DNA from: Flavobacteriales bacterium
GTDB taxonomy: Bacteria > Bacteroidota > Bacteroidia > Flavobacteriales_G > JALEGO01
DNA: 64,000 nucleotides
NCBI GenBank assembly: GCA_020628935.1
Contig: JAHDEG010000008.1
Location: 124,001-188,000, forward strand
Direction of reading: 5' to 3'
Part shown: piece by piece, positions 38,601-47,735 of the stretch
Numbering within the stretch: the first letter of the stretch is position 1
Layout of the letters: each line of letters opens with the position of its first letter
Position numbers and translations under genes: made by a program
Notes under the pieces: model-generated
Databases searched by the model: none
The model's input: only the letters and a program-made list of their open reading frames with translations
What the model was told of the DNA's origin: nothing

Positions 38601-41600
38601 TTGTGGTGGTAGTACTTGCGGGCCATGTGCTGCTGGAGTAACCGATTTTGTAACAACATGGAAAACAGATAATACCGGCACATCAAACTCAACATCCATC
38701 ACTATACCTACAACAGGTACAGGGTACAGCTATGATGTAGATTGGAACAATGATGGTACTTTTGATCAATTTGGTATTACAGGATCTGTTACACACGATT
38801 TTGGAGTGTCAGGGACTTACACAATACGTATTAAGGGCGCTTTCCCAAGAATAATGTTTGATGGGGGAGGAGATGCATTAAAACTTTTATCTATCGATCA
38901 ATGGGGTGGTATATCCTGGTTAAGTATGTTAAAAGCATTTAGAGGATGTGAAAACCTCACCTACAATGCTACAGATGCTCCCAACCTTACAAGTGTCACA
39001 ACGTTAGAAGGTATGTTCTCTGGATGTTCGGTGTTTAATGGCAATTTAAATAACTGGAATGTATCTTCAATCCAATCAATAAGATCAATGTTCTATGACT
39101 GTCATTCATTTAATGGCAATGTTACATCTTGGAATACTGTTAGCTTAGAATCCATGAGAACAGCTTTTAGAGGGTGTACAGTTTTTAACCAGAATTTATC
39201 TGGCTGGAACACTTCACTTGTTGAGAACATGTTTGCAACATTTCAATACTGTACGAATTTTAATCAAAATATCGGATCATGGAATACGTCAGCTGTAACT
39301 GACATGTCATCAATGTTTGAAGAAGCAACAAATTTTAATCAAAATATTGGTTTGTGGAACACATCGAGAGTAACAGATATGTCTAGGATGTTCTATGATG
39401 CAACTAGTTTTAATCAAAATATAGGTTCTTGGAATATAGAAAATGTTTTAAGTATGGATCACATGCTTGAAAACGCAACTATTTCATTGTCAAATTATGA
39501 TTCTATTTTAATTGGTTGGGCTAGCCAGCAGGTAAATGAAAACTTATCTCCAAGTGTCAGAGGCTTTGAATATTGTGAAGGAGCAGCTTCAAGACTAAAA
39601 CTGTACAGTGATTATGGCTGGTTATTTAATGGAGACAGAATGTATTGTACATCGCTGTGTTCAGATGGAATCAAAAATGGTGAAGAAACCGGAGTTGATT
39701 GTGGTGGACCGTATTGTACACCATGTTCTGGATGTCCTGATTTGCGTAGTGTAGTGCCTCATGCAGCAAAAATTGTACAAGAGTCAAAATGCAACACACA
39801 TGGAGGAACGATATCATCTGGTACTCTTGTAGCAGCTAGCAATAATTGTCCTGCTGGGTCAGTATTAAAGTACTCAACTGACTCTGGGAGCACGTGGTCA
39901 AATTCATTGCCTGTCTATAATAATAGTAGCTCAATTACCGTGCTAACAGTGTGTGAGTGCAGTACAAATAGTATTAATAAAAGTAAAGTTAATTCAGTAA
40001 CAACTAATCCTGATCCAACATGTCCTACATGTTTTGATGGAATTGAAAACGGTGATGAAACAGGTATAGACTGTGGAGGAAGTAATTGCAGTTCCTGTTC
40101 AGCAGAGTCAGGGCACTTTGTTACTACCTGGAAAACAGATAATCCAGGAACATCAAATTCAACATCCATTACGATCCCAACGTACTCAGGATTCACCTAT
40201 AACTATGATGTAGACTGGAATAATGACGGTACTTTTGATGAGTTTGGAATAACAGGAAGTGTTACACATAATTTTGGAACAGTTGGTGTTTATACAATAA
40301 GGCTAAGAGGAGTCTTTCCGTCCATTTATTTTATTAATAATGGTGATCGACTAAAATTAACTTCAATTGAACAGTGGGGGAATATTTCTTGGGGCTCATT
40401 TAACAACTCCTTCCATGGATGTGAAAATTTAACTATTCCTGCACTCGATGCTCCTGATTTAACGAACGTGACTAGCTTTTTTCAAGCATTTGAAAATAAT
40501 TTTAAACTTGTTGGAAATCTAAATGATTGGAACATATCTTCAGCTGTGCAAATGCATCATATGTTTAAAAACTGCTTTCAATTTAACAGTCCACTTAATA
40601 AATGGAATACCTCAAGCGTAAATAATATGAGCCACATGTTTAGTGGGGCAAAAAGTTTTAATCAAAACATTGGTAGTTGGAATACATCTTCTGTACAAAA
40701 TTTATCTCATATGTTCCACGAGGCTAAAAATTTTAATCAAAATATTGGTAATTGGAATACTTCACAAGTTGCGAATATGTATAACTTATTTAAAGAGGCG
40801 AATAGTTTTAATCAAGATATTAGTGGCTGGAATACTTCCTTAGTAGTAGATATGGATGGATTATTTAGTAATAGTCATTATTTTAATCAAGACATTGGCG
40901 GTTGGAATGTTTCATCTGCAACAACGATGATAAATTTATTTAGAAATGCTTCTTTATTTAATCAAGATATTGGTAACTGGAATACATCTTCAGTTACTAA
41001 TATGTATGGAGTCTTCTATGGTTTTTCGAATCGTGACCATCAATTCAATCAAGATATTAGTAGTTGGAACACCTCTAAAGTCGAAGATATGAGCTATATG
41101 TTTTATGGCACAAGATATTTTAATCAAGATATTGGTAGCTGGAATACCTCAAGCGTTGTAAGAATGCATAGTATGTTTCATCACGCTAATTCATTTAATC
41201 AAGACATTGGCAACTGGAACACTTCAAAAGTTGAAATGATGGGAATCATGTTTGGTAATGCTCAATCATTTAATCAGGATATTAGTAACTGGAATACTAG
41301 TTCTGTTATAGATATGAATTCAATGTTTTCTGGAGCTAATTCTTTCAATCAAGATATTGGTAACTGGAACATTTCTTCAGTTACTAATTTAGGCTCTATT
41401 TTTAATTATGCAACATCATTTAATCAGGATATTAGTAATTGGAATACTGCGTCAGTAACTAATATGAGTTATGCCTTTAATAGTGCTAGCTCTTTTAATC
41501 AAAATCTAGGCAATTGGGATGTAGGTAACGTTGCTTCTTACAACTCGGCTAATATTGTTACAAACCAGTCAATGAGAGGAATGCTTGATAATTCAGATTT

Positions 41601-42324
41601 GTCTTTAGTAAACTATGATAATACATTAATTGGTTGGGCTAATACTGCAAATACTGCCAAGATGGCTTCTGTTAATAATAACGTAAGGCTTGGAGCTCAA
41701 GGGCTTACCTTTTGTAATGCCGCACTGCAACGACAAGATTTAGTAAATAATTTTGGATGGACTATAGAAGGAGATAATGAGAGTTGTGGAGCTCTGCCTG
41801 TAGAACTATTAACTTTCACTGCCAATGTAAATAACAATAGGGTAGACTTAAATTGGAGTACAGCTACAGAAATTAATAACGATTTTTTTACTGTTCAAAG
41901 ATCTAACGATGGTAGAGTTTGGGAAGAGTTTGCTACAGTAAATGGCGCTGGAAATTCAACAAGTAAAATAGAATACCAAACAACAGATGTTGAACCATAC
42001 ACTGGAGAGAGTTACTATAGGTTAAAACAAACCGATTATGACGGAACGAATTCTTACTCCGATATAGAATCTGTTAATATTGAAGGGGAATTACATAAAG
42101 AGTTATACTTATACCCTAACCCAACTAAACAAAATATTTACATGCGTTTAAACGAGGGCCAAATTACTTCTGTTCGGTTATACAACGCTTTGGGCCAAGA
42201 ACTCACAAATATAATCCCTCAGCAAAACACTTATGATTGGCAAATACCTACAACCGAACTTGAGCCAGGTTGGTACATCATTGAAGCTAATGGTTTAAGA
42301 GAACGCTTTTTAAAAGTAGATTAA
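35689..42324 (+). CDS. giant BspA/DUF285 surface protein with type IX secretion tail (BspA1)
   Basis: A 2211-residue protein with a signal peptide ([14 protein letters not shown]). Four DUF285 modules begin near residues 31, 446, 985 and 1475, each opening with F(I/V)TTW and a DVDWNNDG turn. The last module has about 14 repeats of about 25 residues of the type [17 protein letters not shown]. Between them are cysteine-rich units ([30 protein letters not shown]). An Ig-like domain near residue 2040 leads into the sorting tail (YLYPNPTK to RERFLKVD). Export through the type IX system to the cell surface is expected. The NTS sequon occurs in most repeats. Modules 1 and 2 are nearly identical at the DNA level. 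Confidence 0.92.
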   Translation: MHSTGHIKYHLKIVGVFLLFICAFNTVFSQAFITTWETDNSGTSGSTSITIPTTGSGYNYDVDWNNDGIFDELGITGSVTHNFGSAGTYTIRIQGAFPRIYFNNGGDKLKLLSINQWGNIAWTSMEYSFDGCANMTYSATDAPNLSGVTSLRNMFIRCTNFNADLSNWNTSTITSLRSTFNRCTNFNGDITSWNTSSVQSLEFTFHLAPNFNQDISGWNTSDVNNMNSLFEDATAFNQNISSWNIEGVTNMIDIFDNTSLSLANYDAILIGWNAQSVTNSVVFGANGLEYCNGETARNSLASSNSWSFSGDSKNCPPACPDLTSTTPNAIVISSESSCTSHSGSASGGLLSAATNNCPSGSTLKYSTNGGSSWSTTLPSYNQSSSITVLTTCECDINSATKSSNTSITTTPNTTCPTCSDGIQNGDETAIDCGGSNCSSCPLSTTDFVTTWKTDNAGTSGSTSITIPTTGSGYNYDVDWNNDGVFDELGITGSVTHNFGSAGTYTIRIQGAFPRIYFNNGGDKLKLLSINQWGSIAWTSMEYSFDGCANMTYAATDAPDLSGVTSLRNMFIRCTNFNGDLSNWNTSTITSLRSTFNRCTNFNGDITNWNTSSVQSLEFTFYLASNFNQNISSWNTSDVTNMNSLFEDAAAFNSNISSWNIEGVTNMTDIFDNTDLSLSNYDAILIGWQAQSVSNSVVFGANGLEYCNGETARNTLISSNSWSFSGDSKNCPPACPDLTSTTPNAIVISSESSCTSHAGSASGGLLSAATNNCPSGSTLKYSTNGGSSWSTVLPSYNQSSSITILTTCECDINSATKSTNTSVTTTPNTTCPTCSDGIQNGDEAAIDCGGSNCSACAPTCPDLTSTTPNAIVISSESSCTSHTGSASGGSLSAATNNCPSGSTLKYSTNGGGSWSTTLPSYNQSSSLTILTTCECDINSATKSSNTSITTTPNTICPTCSDGIQNGDEIATDCGGSTCGPCAAGVTDFVTTWKTDNTGTSNSTSITIPTTGTGYSYDVDWNNDGTFDQFGITGSVTHDFGVSGTYTIRIKGAFPRIMFDGGGDALKLLSIDQWGGISWLSMLKAFRGCENLTYNATDAPNLTSVTTLEGMFSGCSVFNGNLNNWNVSSIQSIRSMFYDCHSFNGNVTSWNTVSLESMRTAFRGCTVFNQNLSGWNTSLVENMFATFQYCTNFNQNIGSWNTSAVTDMSSMFEEATNFNQNIGLWNTSRVTDMSRMFYDATSFNQNIGSWNIENVLSMDHMLENATISLSNYDSILIGWASQQVNENLSPSVRGFEYCEGAASRLKLYSDYGWLFNGDRMYCTSLCSDGIKNGEETGVDCGGPYCTPCSGCPDLRSVVPHAAKIVQESKCNTHGGTISSGTLVAASNNCPAGSVLKYSTDSGSTWSNSLPVYNNSSSITVLTVCECSTNSINKSKVNSVTTNPDPTCPTCFDGIENGDETGIDCGGSNCSSCSAESGHFVTTWKTDNPGTSNSTSITIPTYSGFTYNYDVDWNNDGTFDEFGITGSVTHNFGTVGVYTIRLRGVFPSIYFINNGDRLKLTSIEQWGNISWGSFNNSFHGCENLTIPALDAPDLTNVTSFFQAFENNFKLVGNLNDWNISSAVQMHHMFKNCFQFNSPLNKWNTSSVNNMSHMFSGAKSFNQNIGSWNTSSVQNLSHMFHEAKNFNQNIGNWNTSQVANMYNLFKEANSFNQDISGWNTSLVVDMDGLFSNSHYFNQDIGGWNVSSATTMINLFRNASLFNQDIGNWNTSSVTNMYGVFYGFSNRDHQFNQDISSWNTSKVEDMSYMFYGTRYFNQDIGSWNTSSVVRMHSMFHHANSFNQDIGNWNTSKVEMMGIMFGNAQSFNQDISNWNTSSVIDMNSMFSGANSFNQDIGNWNISSVTNLGSIFNYATSFNQDISNWNTASVTNMSYAFNSASSFNQNLGNWDVGNVASYNSANIVTNQSMRGMLDNSDLSLVNYDNTLIGWANTANTAKMASVNNNVRLGAQGLTFCNAALQRQDLVNNFGWTIEGDNESCGALPVELLTFTANVNNNRVDLNWSTATEINNDFFTVQRSNDGRVWEEFATVNGAGNSTSKIEYQTTDVEPYTGESYYRLKQTDYDGTNSYSDIESVNIEGELHKELYLYPNPTKQNIYMRLNEGQITSVRLYNALGQELTNIIPQQNTYDWQIPTTELEPGWYIIEANGLRERFLKVD
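35788..38260 (+). repeat. 1245-bp tandem duplication inside BspA1
   Basis: Two copies lie in direct order, 35788-37032 and 37033 to about 38260, offset by 1245 bp (415 codons). They share long identical stretches such as the segment that encodes [24 protein letters not shown]. Differences are mostly synonymous. The repeat is in frame, so it adds a whole DUF285 module plus cysteine-rich unit. Confidence 0.85.
37887..38636 (+). repeat. 375-bp direct repeat of the cysteine-rich unit inside BspA1
   Basis: The unit that begins [16 protein letters not shown] at 37887 recurs 375 bp later at 38262 without an intervening DUF285 module. A third near-identical copy is at 36643 and a diverged one at 39733. 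The whole protein thus grew by in-frame duplication of two sizes. Confidence 0.8.
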
Positions 42325-42327
42325 AAC

Positions 42328-42474
42328 TAGCCCTGAATGAAACGATAGCGTTTGCTTAAACGAATAACCTATTATTTATTAGCTTTTAAAAGCGATTTTA
42401 TGAGCACTTTTAAAGGTTATAAATATGTTATGAGTTAAGTGAACCTAATAGTGGAATGCAGGTTTAGGCTTCTT
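42328..42474 (+). repeat. structured intergenic element, copy E2 (downstream of BspA1)
   Basis: It starts TAGCCCTGA 4 bp after the BspA1 stop and ends GCAGGTTTAGGCTTCT at about 42474. Internal pairs are ATAACC (42364-42369) with GGTTAT (42415-42420) and the apical stem 42383-42390 with 42408-42415, one T-T mismatch. The 10-nt loop GATTTTATGA is at 42394-42403, closed by G-C pairs, with an A-A mismatch and a bulge on the 3' side. It shares GCGATTTTATGAGC and much of its sequence with E3. Confidence 0.75.
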
Positions 42475-42480
42475 TAATTT

Positions 42481-42520
42481 TTTAAATAATTAATACGTCT
42501 GTGTATGTTAATTATTTAAA
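42481..42520 (+). promoter_or_regulatory. perfect 13-bp inverted repeat in the STT3-like gene leader
   Basis: TTTAAATAATTAA (42481-42493) and TTAATTATTTAAA (42508-42520) with a 14-nt loop. It ends 12 bp before the chosen ATG. It could be a terminator for BspA1, an operator, or a leader hairpin; no T tract follows. It is separate from element E2. Confidence 0.55.
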
Positions 42521-42532
42521 TTGAAGGTTGAA

Positions 42533-44650
42533 ATGAAACCAATCAAAAACATCAGTTCTATTGTGACTACTATAAAAGCACAAAAAATTGTAGGTTGGGT
42601 AATTGTATTTGCCGTTTTCATGTTCGGTTTTTATTTACGATTTGAAGATTTTACTGATTGGAAAGAAAGCCCATTTCTATTTAAATACCAGAAGGAGTAC
42701 CAGATGGCTAATTTTGATAGCTATTATTATTTGCTAGCTGCAAATGACGTAGATAACAATACGTATGATACTTTAGATGAAAACCGAAATATACCTTATG
42801 GGGTTGAAAGACCTGTAATTCCGCCACTCATTTCACTATTAGCTTTACTTTTTAGCAAACTTACTGGGTATTCTATTTCTACAATTGCCATTTTTATACC
42901 TGTTGTACTAGCGCCTACACTTGCTTTTGTAGTTTATGCTTTTGCAAGAGCGTTAAAGCTAAATATACTGCCTTCTTTACTAGCCAGCCTGATTTCAGTA
43001 GTTTCTTTTACATATGTAATTAGAACTAGAATTGGCGTTTTTGATACCGATTGTATGAATGTTGTTTTTTTAACTTTAAACACCTACTTAATTTATAAGT
43101 ATGCAACCCAAATTGGTAGAGCTAAATATATGTATTTAAGTGCAGCTTTTTTAAGTGCGTTTTTGTTTTTTAGTTGGTGGAACACGGCTTCAAGTGTTGT
43201 TTTGTTTTCAACATTAATTCCTTTATCAATCGCGTTTATGTTTTATGAAGAGCGATTTACTAAAATAACTAGAGGTTTCATTATTGTCTTAGCATATGTG
43301 TTGGCCTTACTTTTAGTACATGAGCAAATTGGTTACTATTTTCAGCTTGTTACTGGTGCAGTTAAGGATGTTTTTCCGGTTAATGGATCTATTACTGAAT
43401 TAGAAGCCGTTGAGTTTAATGTATTTATAAATAAAACCATTGGTAATAAAATACTAATGTTATTAGCTTTTGTAGGGATGATAGCGCTAGCTTGGAAGGA
43501 AAAATTAAAAGCTTTGCTTTTAACAATACCCTTTCTACTTGCATTTTTGCCTTTGTACTCGGGTAATCGTTTTATGATATTTTCTGCTCCAGTGCTGGCT
43601 TTGGGTATTGGGGGATTTGTGCAAATCCCTTTTTCCTTTAAAAACAATTTGGCGAAACTAGGTGGTTTAGCTTTAGTTGTATTTGTTGGCTTTTTTGCAG
43701 TTAAAGCGAATTACAAAACAATTACTCACAAACTAAATAAATTAGCTGTTTTTGAAAACAGAATATTACTTGATGAACTTAACAATAACACAGAACAAAA
43801 CTCTAATATTTGGACAAACTGGGATTTGGGTTACCAGGTTCATCATTATTTAAATAGAGGTACGTTCGCAGATGGAGAGTTAACTAATGCAGGAGAATTG
43901 TTATACCACTTAAGCTTTCCTATGGCTACGACCGATTTTAGATTGTCGGCAAACTTTATGAATTTTTATGGCGCTAGAGGTATGAGAGATATTTATACCG
44001 CTTTTGGAGATAAACTCAAAGGATTACACTTTATTAAGACTGTTTTGTCATTAACCCCTAAAGAAGCTAAGCTTTATTTAGAACAACACGAGGCTGAATT
44101 ACCTGTTATAGCAAATATTAGTTCAATTAATGATTGGTTAGCATATTTATACCCAACTCAAGAACGTAAAACATATTTATTTTTACATCAAAAAATGTTA
44201 CAGACTGTTTTTTGGTTTAAGCAAGGGAATACCGATTTAAAAACCGGAAAAATAGTTGGTTTACCTTTATTTATGCCTTTTTTTAATATGAAACAAGAGT
44301 CTGGTATGTTAAAAAGTAATGAAGCAATAATAAGCTTAGCAAATGGTTTTGGGCAGTTTAAGCCAAATACAAAACAGTCGTTTCAAAGTATATTACTTTA
44401 TGACGGAATAAAATCTACCGTAAAAAAATACCCCAATCCATCAGGTAATTCTTTAAATGATCAGCGGTTTGTTTTTCAATGGAATAAACCCTTATCTTTT
44501 GGGGCTGCAATGTCTTTAGAAATGTCTAACACTGTTTTTAATAAACTGTACATGCAAACGCCTAATACCGCACATTTTAAAGCTGTAAAATTAAATGCTC
44601 CTCTATTTCAGATATGGGAAGTAACGCCCGATAGGTATGTTAAAGAATAA
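42533..44650 (+). CDS. STT3/PglB/AglB-like oligosaccharyltransferase
   Basis: A 705-residue protein starting at ATG 42533; an in-frame TTG at 42521 is possible but sits at a hairpin end. About 12 membrane helices fill residues 15-395. STT3-family marks are present: FDSYYYL with Asp62 in the first external loop, FDTDCMN with Asp171/Asp173, the SITE motif at 286-289 where the family has TIXE/SVSE, and NWDLGYQ at 429-435 in place of WWDYG. These suggest transfer of a lipid-linked glycan to Asn or Ser/Thr of exported proteins. The WWD is changed to NWD, so sequon specificity may differ. It overlaps the next GT2 gene by 14 bp. Confidence 0.85.
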   Translation: MKPIKNISSIVTTIKAQKIVGWVIVFAVFMFGFYLRFEDFTDWKESPFLFKYQKEYQMANFDSYYYLLAANDVDNNTYDTLDENRNIPYGVERPVIPPLISLLALLFSKLTGYSISTIAIFIPVVLAPTLAFVVYAFARALKLNILPSLLASLISVVSFTYVIRTRIGVFDTDCMNVVFLTLNTYLIYKYATQIGRAKYMYLSAAFLSAFLFFSWWNTASSVVLFSTLIPLSIAFMFYEERFTKITRGFIIVLAYVLALLLVHEQIGYYFQLVTGAVKDVFPVNGSITELEAVEFNVFINKTIGNKILMLLAFVGMIALAWKEKLKALLLTIPFLLAFLPLYSGNRFMIFSAPVLALGIGGFVQIPFSFKNNLAKLGGLALVVFVGFFAVKANYKTITHKLNKLAVFENRILLDELNNNTEQNSNIWTNWDLGYQVHHYLNRGTFADGELTNAGELLYHLSFPMATTDFRLSANFMNFYGARGMRDIYTAFGDKLKGLHFIKTVLSLTPKEAKLYLEQHEAELPVIANISSINDWLAYLYPTQERKTYLFLHQKMLQTVFWFKQGNTDLKTGKIVGLPLFMPFFNMKQESGMLKSNEAIISLANGFGQFKPNTKQSFQSILLYDGIKSTVKKYPNPSGNSLNDQRFVFQWNKPLSFGAAMSLEMSNTVFNKLYMQTPNTAHFKAVKLNAPLFQIWEVTPDRYVKE

Positions 44651-45602
44651 AAAAATTACGGTTGTTATACCTTGCTACAAAGTTAGTAAGCATATAAAAG
44701 ATGTTATAAACACTATACCTTCTTACATTGATGAAATTATTGTAATTGATGATAAGTGCCCTGAAAATTCAGGCGAAATAGTGCAAGCCCTATCTAATAA
44801 AAAAGTAACCGTTTTATTTAACAAACAAAATATTGGTGTTGGGGGAAGTACTAAAGTAGGTTATTTAAAAGCTATTGACTTAGGTTCTAATGTATGCGTT
44901 AAAATTGATGGCGATGGACAAATGAACCCCGATTTAATGTTAAAAATAATTACGCCAATTATTAATGAAGAAGCTGATTATATAAAAGGTAATAGATTTA
45001 ACGATTTTGTAGCACTGCAACAAATGCCAAAATTAAGGCTTATTGGCAATAGCTTTTTATCGTTTATAGTAAAACTGGCATCTGGTTATTGGAATATAAT
45101 GGACCCTACTAATGGGTATTGTGCTATTTCTGAGGGCGCAATTAGGTTAATTAATTTTAGTAAAATTGATGAGCGATATTTTTTTGAAACAGATATGCTA
45201 ATTAATTTAAACTTACTTAACCTTAAGGTTAAAGACGTTGCGATACCTGCTTTTTACGCAAGTGAACAAAGCAGTTTAAGTGTTGTTAAAACAGCTATAA
45301 GTTTCCCTCTTAAAATCATTAAGGGTTTATTTAAGCGTTTACTTCTTAAGTACTACGTTTACAATTTTAACATGGCGTCTATATACATGTTATTAGCTTT
45401 TCCTTTACTCATTTTTGGTGTTTGTTTTGGTTTGTATAAATGGTTTTGGGGTATTGCTACAAATACCGAAAATACTGCCGGAACAATTATGTTAGCTGCA
45501 TTACCTGTTATTTTAGGAATTCAATTTCTGTTACAGGCTATAAATATTGATATATTAAGTGTACCTACCGAACCTAAAACTTTTAGCCATGAAAGAAAAT
45601 AA
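44637..45602 (+). CDS. GT2-family glycosyltransferase with C-terminal membrane anchors (DPM1-like)
   Basis: A 321-residue protein. The N-terminal GT-A domain has TVVIPCYKV, the substrate aspartates in IVIDDKCPE, and the DxD-like KIDGDGQM near residue 99. An ETDM segment near residue 185 and two membrane helices (about 240-310) follow. This layout matches polyprenyl-phosphate sugar synthases. It overlaps the STT3-like gene by 14 bp, which implies coupling: it could supply a lipid-linked sugar for that transferase. The particular sugar is not known. No other glycan genes adjoin. Confidence 0.9.
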   Translation: MLKNKKITVVIPCYKVSKHIKDVINTIPSYIDEIIVIDDKCPENSGEIVQALSNKKVTVLFNKQNIGVGGSTKVGYLKAIDLGSNVCVKIDGDGQMNPDLMLKIITPIINEEADYIKGNRFNDFVALQQMPKLRLIGNSFLSFIVKLASGYWNIMDPTNGYCAISEGAIRLINFSKIDERYFFETDMLINLNLLNLKVKDVAIPAFYASEQSSLSVVKTAISFPLKIIKGLFKRLLLKYYVYNFNMASIYMLLAFPLLIFGVCFGLYKWFWGIATNTENTAGTIMLAALPVILGIQFLLQAINIDILSVPTEPKTFSHERK

Positions 45603-45641
45603 ATTTAAATGGCAGTTTGCAATAATTTATTAAATTGAATT

Positions 45642-46211
45642 ATGCACCAATTAGAACCTTTTTATAACTGGCGTGAGCTTTATATAGCTTCAGAAGATGG
45701 TAGGTCTCCATTTTATGACGAGGTGTATAGCGAGTTTGAGTTTAGTAATAAAATATATAATTACTATATACATCCACAATGGGATAATATAGGCTCGCAA
45801 ACACTTTTTTTGAAAGTTTTGTATGCAGATTATGATTATGGCTACGCTATTATCGAATTTATTGGTGAGTGGAACGATTGTATTGATAATGATATAATGA
45901 CTCTCAAACGCGATTTTATTGATCAATTGATTGACGAGGGGATCACAAAATTTATTTTAATAGGGGAGAATATCCTAAACTTTCATGCTTCTGACGATTG
46001 TTATTACGAAGAATGGTTTGAAGATGTTGAGGATGGATGGATAGCCTGTATAAATTTCAGGGAACACGTTTTACAGGAGTTTAAAGAGGCTAATATTGAT
46101 AATTACTTTTTAATGGGAGGAGTTCTCGATGAATTTAAATGGAGAATACTAAAACCAAATATTTTCTTTAAAATGATTGATGATAACGTTCAGAAGAGGT
46201 TGGGTGTTTGA
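45642..46211 (+). CDS. acidic hypothetical protein
   Basis: A 189-residue soluble protein, strongly acidic and rich in Tyr, Trp and Asp (for example FEFSNKIYNYYIHPQWD, DDCYYEEWFEDVEDGW). No signal peptide or membrane helix is seen, and no known motif. It is 40 bp behind the GT2 gene and converges on psd with 12 bp between the stops. It is probably real because of its start, length and base use. Function unknown. Confidence 0.75.
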   Translation: MHQLEPFYNWRELYIASEDGRSPFYDEVYSEFEFSNKIYNYYIHPQWDNIGSQTLFLKVLYADYDYGYAIIEFIGEWNDCIDNDIMTLKRDFIDQLIDEGITKFILIGENILNFHASDDCYYEEWFEDVEDGWIACINFREHVLQEFKEANIDNYFLMGGVLDEFKWRILKPNIFFKMIDDNVQKRLGV

Positions 46212-46223
46212 ATAAAAAGCTAA

Positions 46224-46880
46224 TTAAACGTTACCAATTATTGTTGTATTACCCTGAACTACATCATCAATTTTAACATTGATGTTGGTGTTTAAGGGTA
46301 AAAATAAATCTACTCTAGAACCGAATTTAATGAAACCCATTTCATCACCTCTTCTAATAGATTGATTAACATCTACATAGTATACTATTCGTCTGGCTAA
46401 TGCGCCTGCAATCTGTCTGCAAAGTACTGCTACACCGTTTTTGTTTTCAACTACTATAGAGGTTCTTTCGTTTTCAGTAGAAGATTTTGGGTGCCAAGCT
46501 ACTAAATATTTACCGGCATGATATTTAACGTATTTAATAATGCCTTCTAATGGCATCCAGTTTACATGTACATTGTTGGGCGACATAAAAACAGAGACTT
46601 GTATGCGCTCATCCTTGAAAAATTCTGGTTCATGAACTTTTTCTATAACAACAACCTTGCCGTCACAGGGGCAAATAATATCATTATCAGCAACTTGGGG
46701 TGTGTCTCTAATAGGGTATCTAAAAAAACGAACAATAAATATAAAAAAGGCTATTGAAATTATAAGTAAGCCCCCCGTAATTAAAGTGTTTTTTGTAGCA
46801 TAGTAAACTACTGAGTTTAAAAACACCAAAAAGGCAAAAACGATTAAAATACTAGCTGTTCCTTCTTTATTTATTCTCAT
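46224..46880 (-). CDS. psd: phosphatidylserine decarboxylase (short form)
   Basis: Makes phosphatidylethanolamine from phosphatidylserine at the inner membrane. A short 218-residue form, with two N-terminal membrane helices (about 8-50), CPCDGKVV near residue 70, HVNWMPLEGI and the pyruvoyl cleavage site FGS at 186-188, where Ser188 becomes the pyruvoyl group. Proenzyme self-cleavage is expected. It overlaps cdsA by 4 bp (ATGA-type), consistent with joint phospholipid synthesis. The pssA gene is not in the window. Confidence 0.94.
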   Translation of the reverse strand: MRINKEGTASILIVFAFLVFLNSVVYYATKNTLITGGLLIISIAFFIFIVRFFRYPIRDTPQVADNDIICPCDGKVVVIEKVHEPEFFKDERIQVSVFMSPNNVHVNWMPLEGIIKYVKYHAGKYLVAWHPKSSTENERTSIVVENKNGVAVLCRQIAGALARRIVYYVDVNQSIRRGDEMGFIKFGSRVDLFLPLNTNINVKIDDVVQGNTTIIGNV

Positions 46881-47722
46881 AAAGCATTAGTTATGTATAG
46901 CAAAGCGTATACAAATGGTAAAGCAAATATAAAACTATCAAAACGATCTAAAAAACCTCCGTGTCCTGGGAGTAAACTTCCGCTATCTTTTATTTTTAAA
47001 CTTCTTTTTAGCATAGATTCCACTAAATCTCCAAGAGTTCCAAATATTGATACAACTGTAGCAAGTGCCATCCATATTGGCAGGCTATATAAACCAACAA
47101 ACTGATGCATAACCACTGCTGCAATTAGTCCGAAGCCCCATCCTCCCACAAAACCTTCGACTGTTTTTTTAGGGGATAAACGCTTCATAAGTTTCGTGTT
47201 TCCGAATTGTTTACCCACAAAATAAGCAAAGCTATCATTAGTCCATATTAAAATAAATAATGACATTATTCGCCAAGCATTATATTCATTCGTTATAGCA
47301 ACAAAGTGCGCTGTTGCAAAAGGGAAAGTAATATATAAAAATCCTAAAGTTGCCATACCCACATTTAAGAATGGCTTCTCAGATTTTTTAAATAGTTCTA
47401 AAATAATTAAGGTGAAAACCCCTAGTACAAAAACGAGTATAGCTGTATTGGCCGGTATAGTAAATTGACCAGATATAATACAGTCGCAGTATAAGAAAAA
47501 GAAGAGAGAAAAGTAAATTATGTGAATAATAAATGCTGGTAGCAATGACACCTCAAGTTTTTCGTAGTTCGCTCTTCTTAAGGTGCAGTAAAATTCCCAC
47601 AAGCAAAAACTACTTAGTACTAAAAACAGTGCAAAATAGCTGTAAACACTGTAAAATATACATCCCACAAAAAGAGCTATGCCAATAAAACCTGTTAAGA
47701 CTCGCTTTTGAAATTCAGACAC
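46877..47722 (-). CDS. cdsA: phosphatidate cytidylyltransferase
   Basis: Makes CDP-diacylglycerol from phosphatidate and CTP, the precursor of all phospholipids. The 281-residue protein has about eight membrane helices and the CDS signature near residues 228-268 (GTLGDLVESMLKRS, KDSGSLLPGHGGFLDRFDS). It is 13 bp downstream of ftsH and overlaps psd by 4 bp. It is part of a minus-strand run rsfS-ftsH-cdsA-psd. Confidence 0.96.
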   Translation of the reverse strand: MSEFQKRVLTGFIGIALFVGCIFYSVYSYFALFLVLSSFCLWEFYCTLRRANYEKLEVSLLPAFIIHIIYFSLFFFLYCDCIISGQFTIPANTAILVFVLGVFTLIILELFKKSEKPFLNVGMATLGFLYITFPFATAHFVAITNEYNAWRIMSLFILIWTNDSFAYFVGKQFGNTKLMKRLSPKKTVEGFVGGWGFGLIAAVVMHQFVGLYSLPIWMALATVVSIFGTLGDLVESMLKRSLKIKDSGSLLPGHGGFLDRFDSFIFALPFVYALLYITNAL

Positions 47723-47735
47723 AATTAAAAAATTA

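Noticed and set aside
40600-41530. Regular 75-bp-spaced repeats (TTTAATCAAGATATTGGTAA-like) resembling an array
   Set aside because: They are in frame and encode the DUF285 repeats of BspA1; the 'spacers' are coding and similar to one another. Not a CRISPR array.
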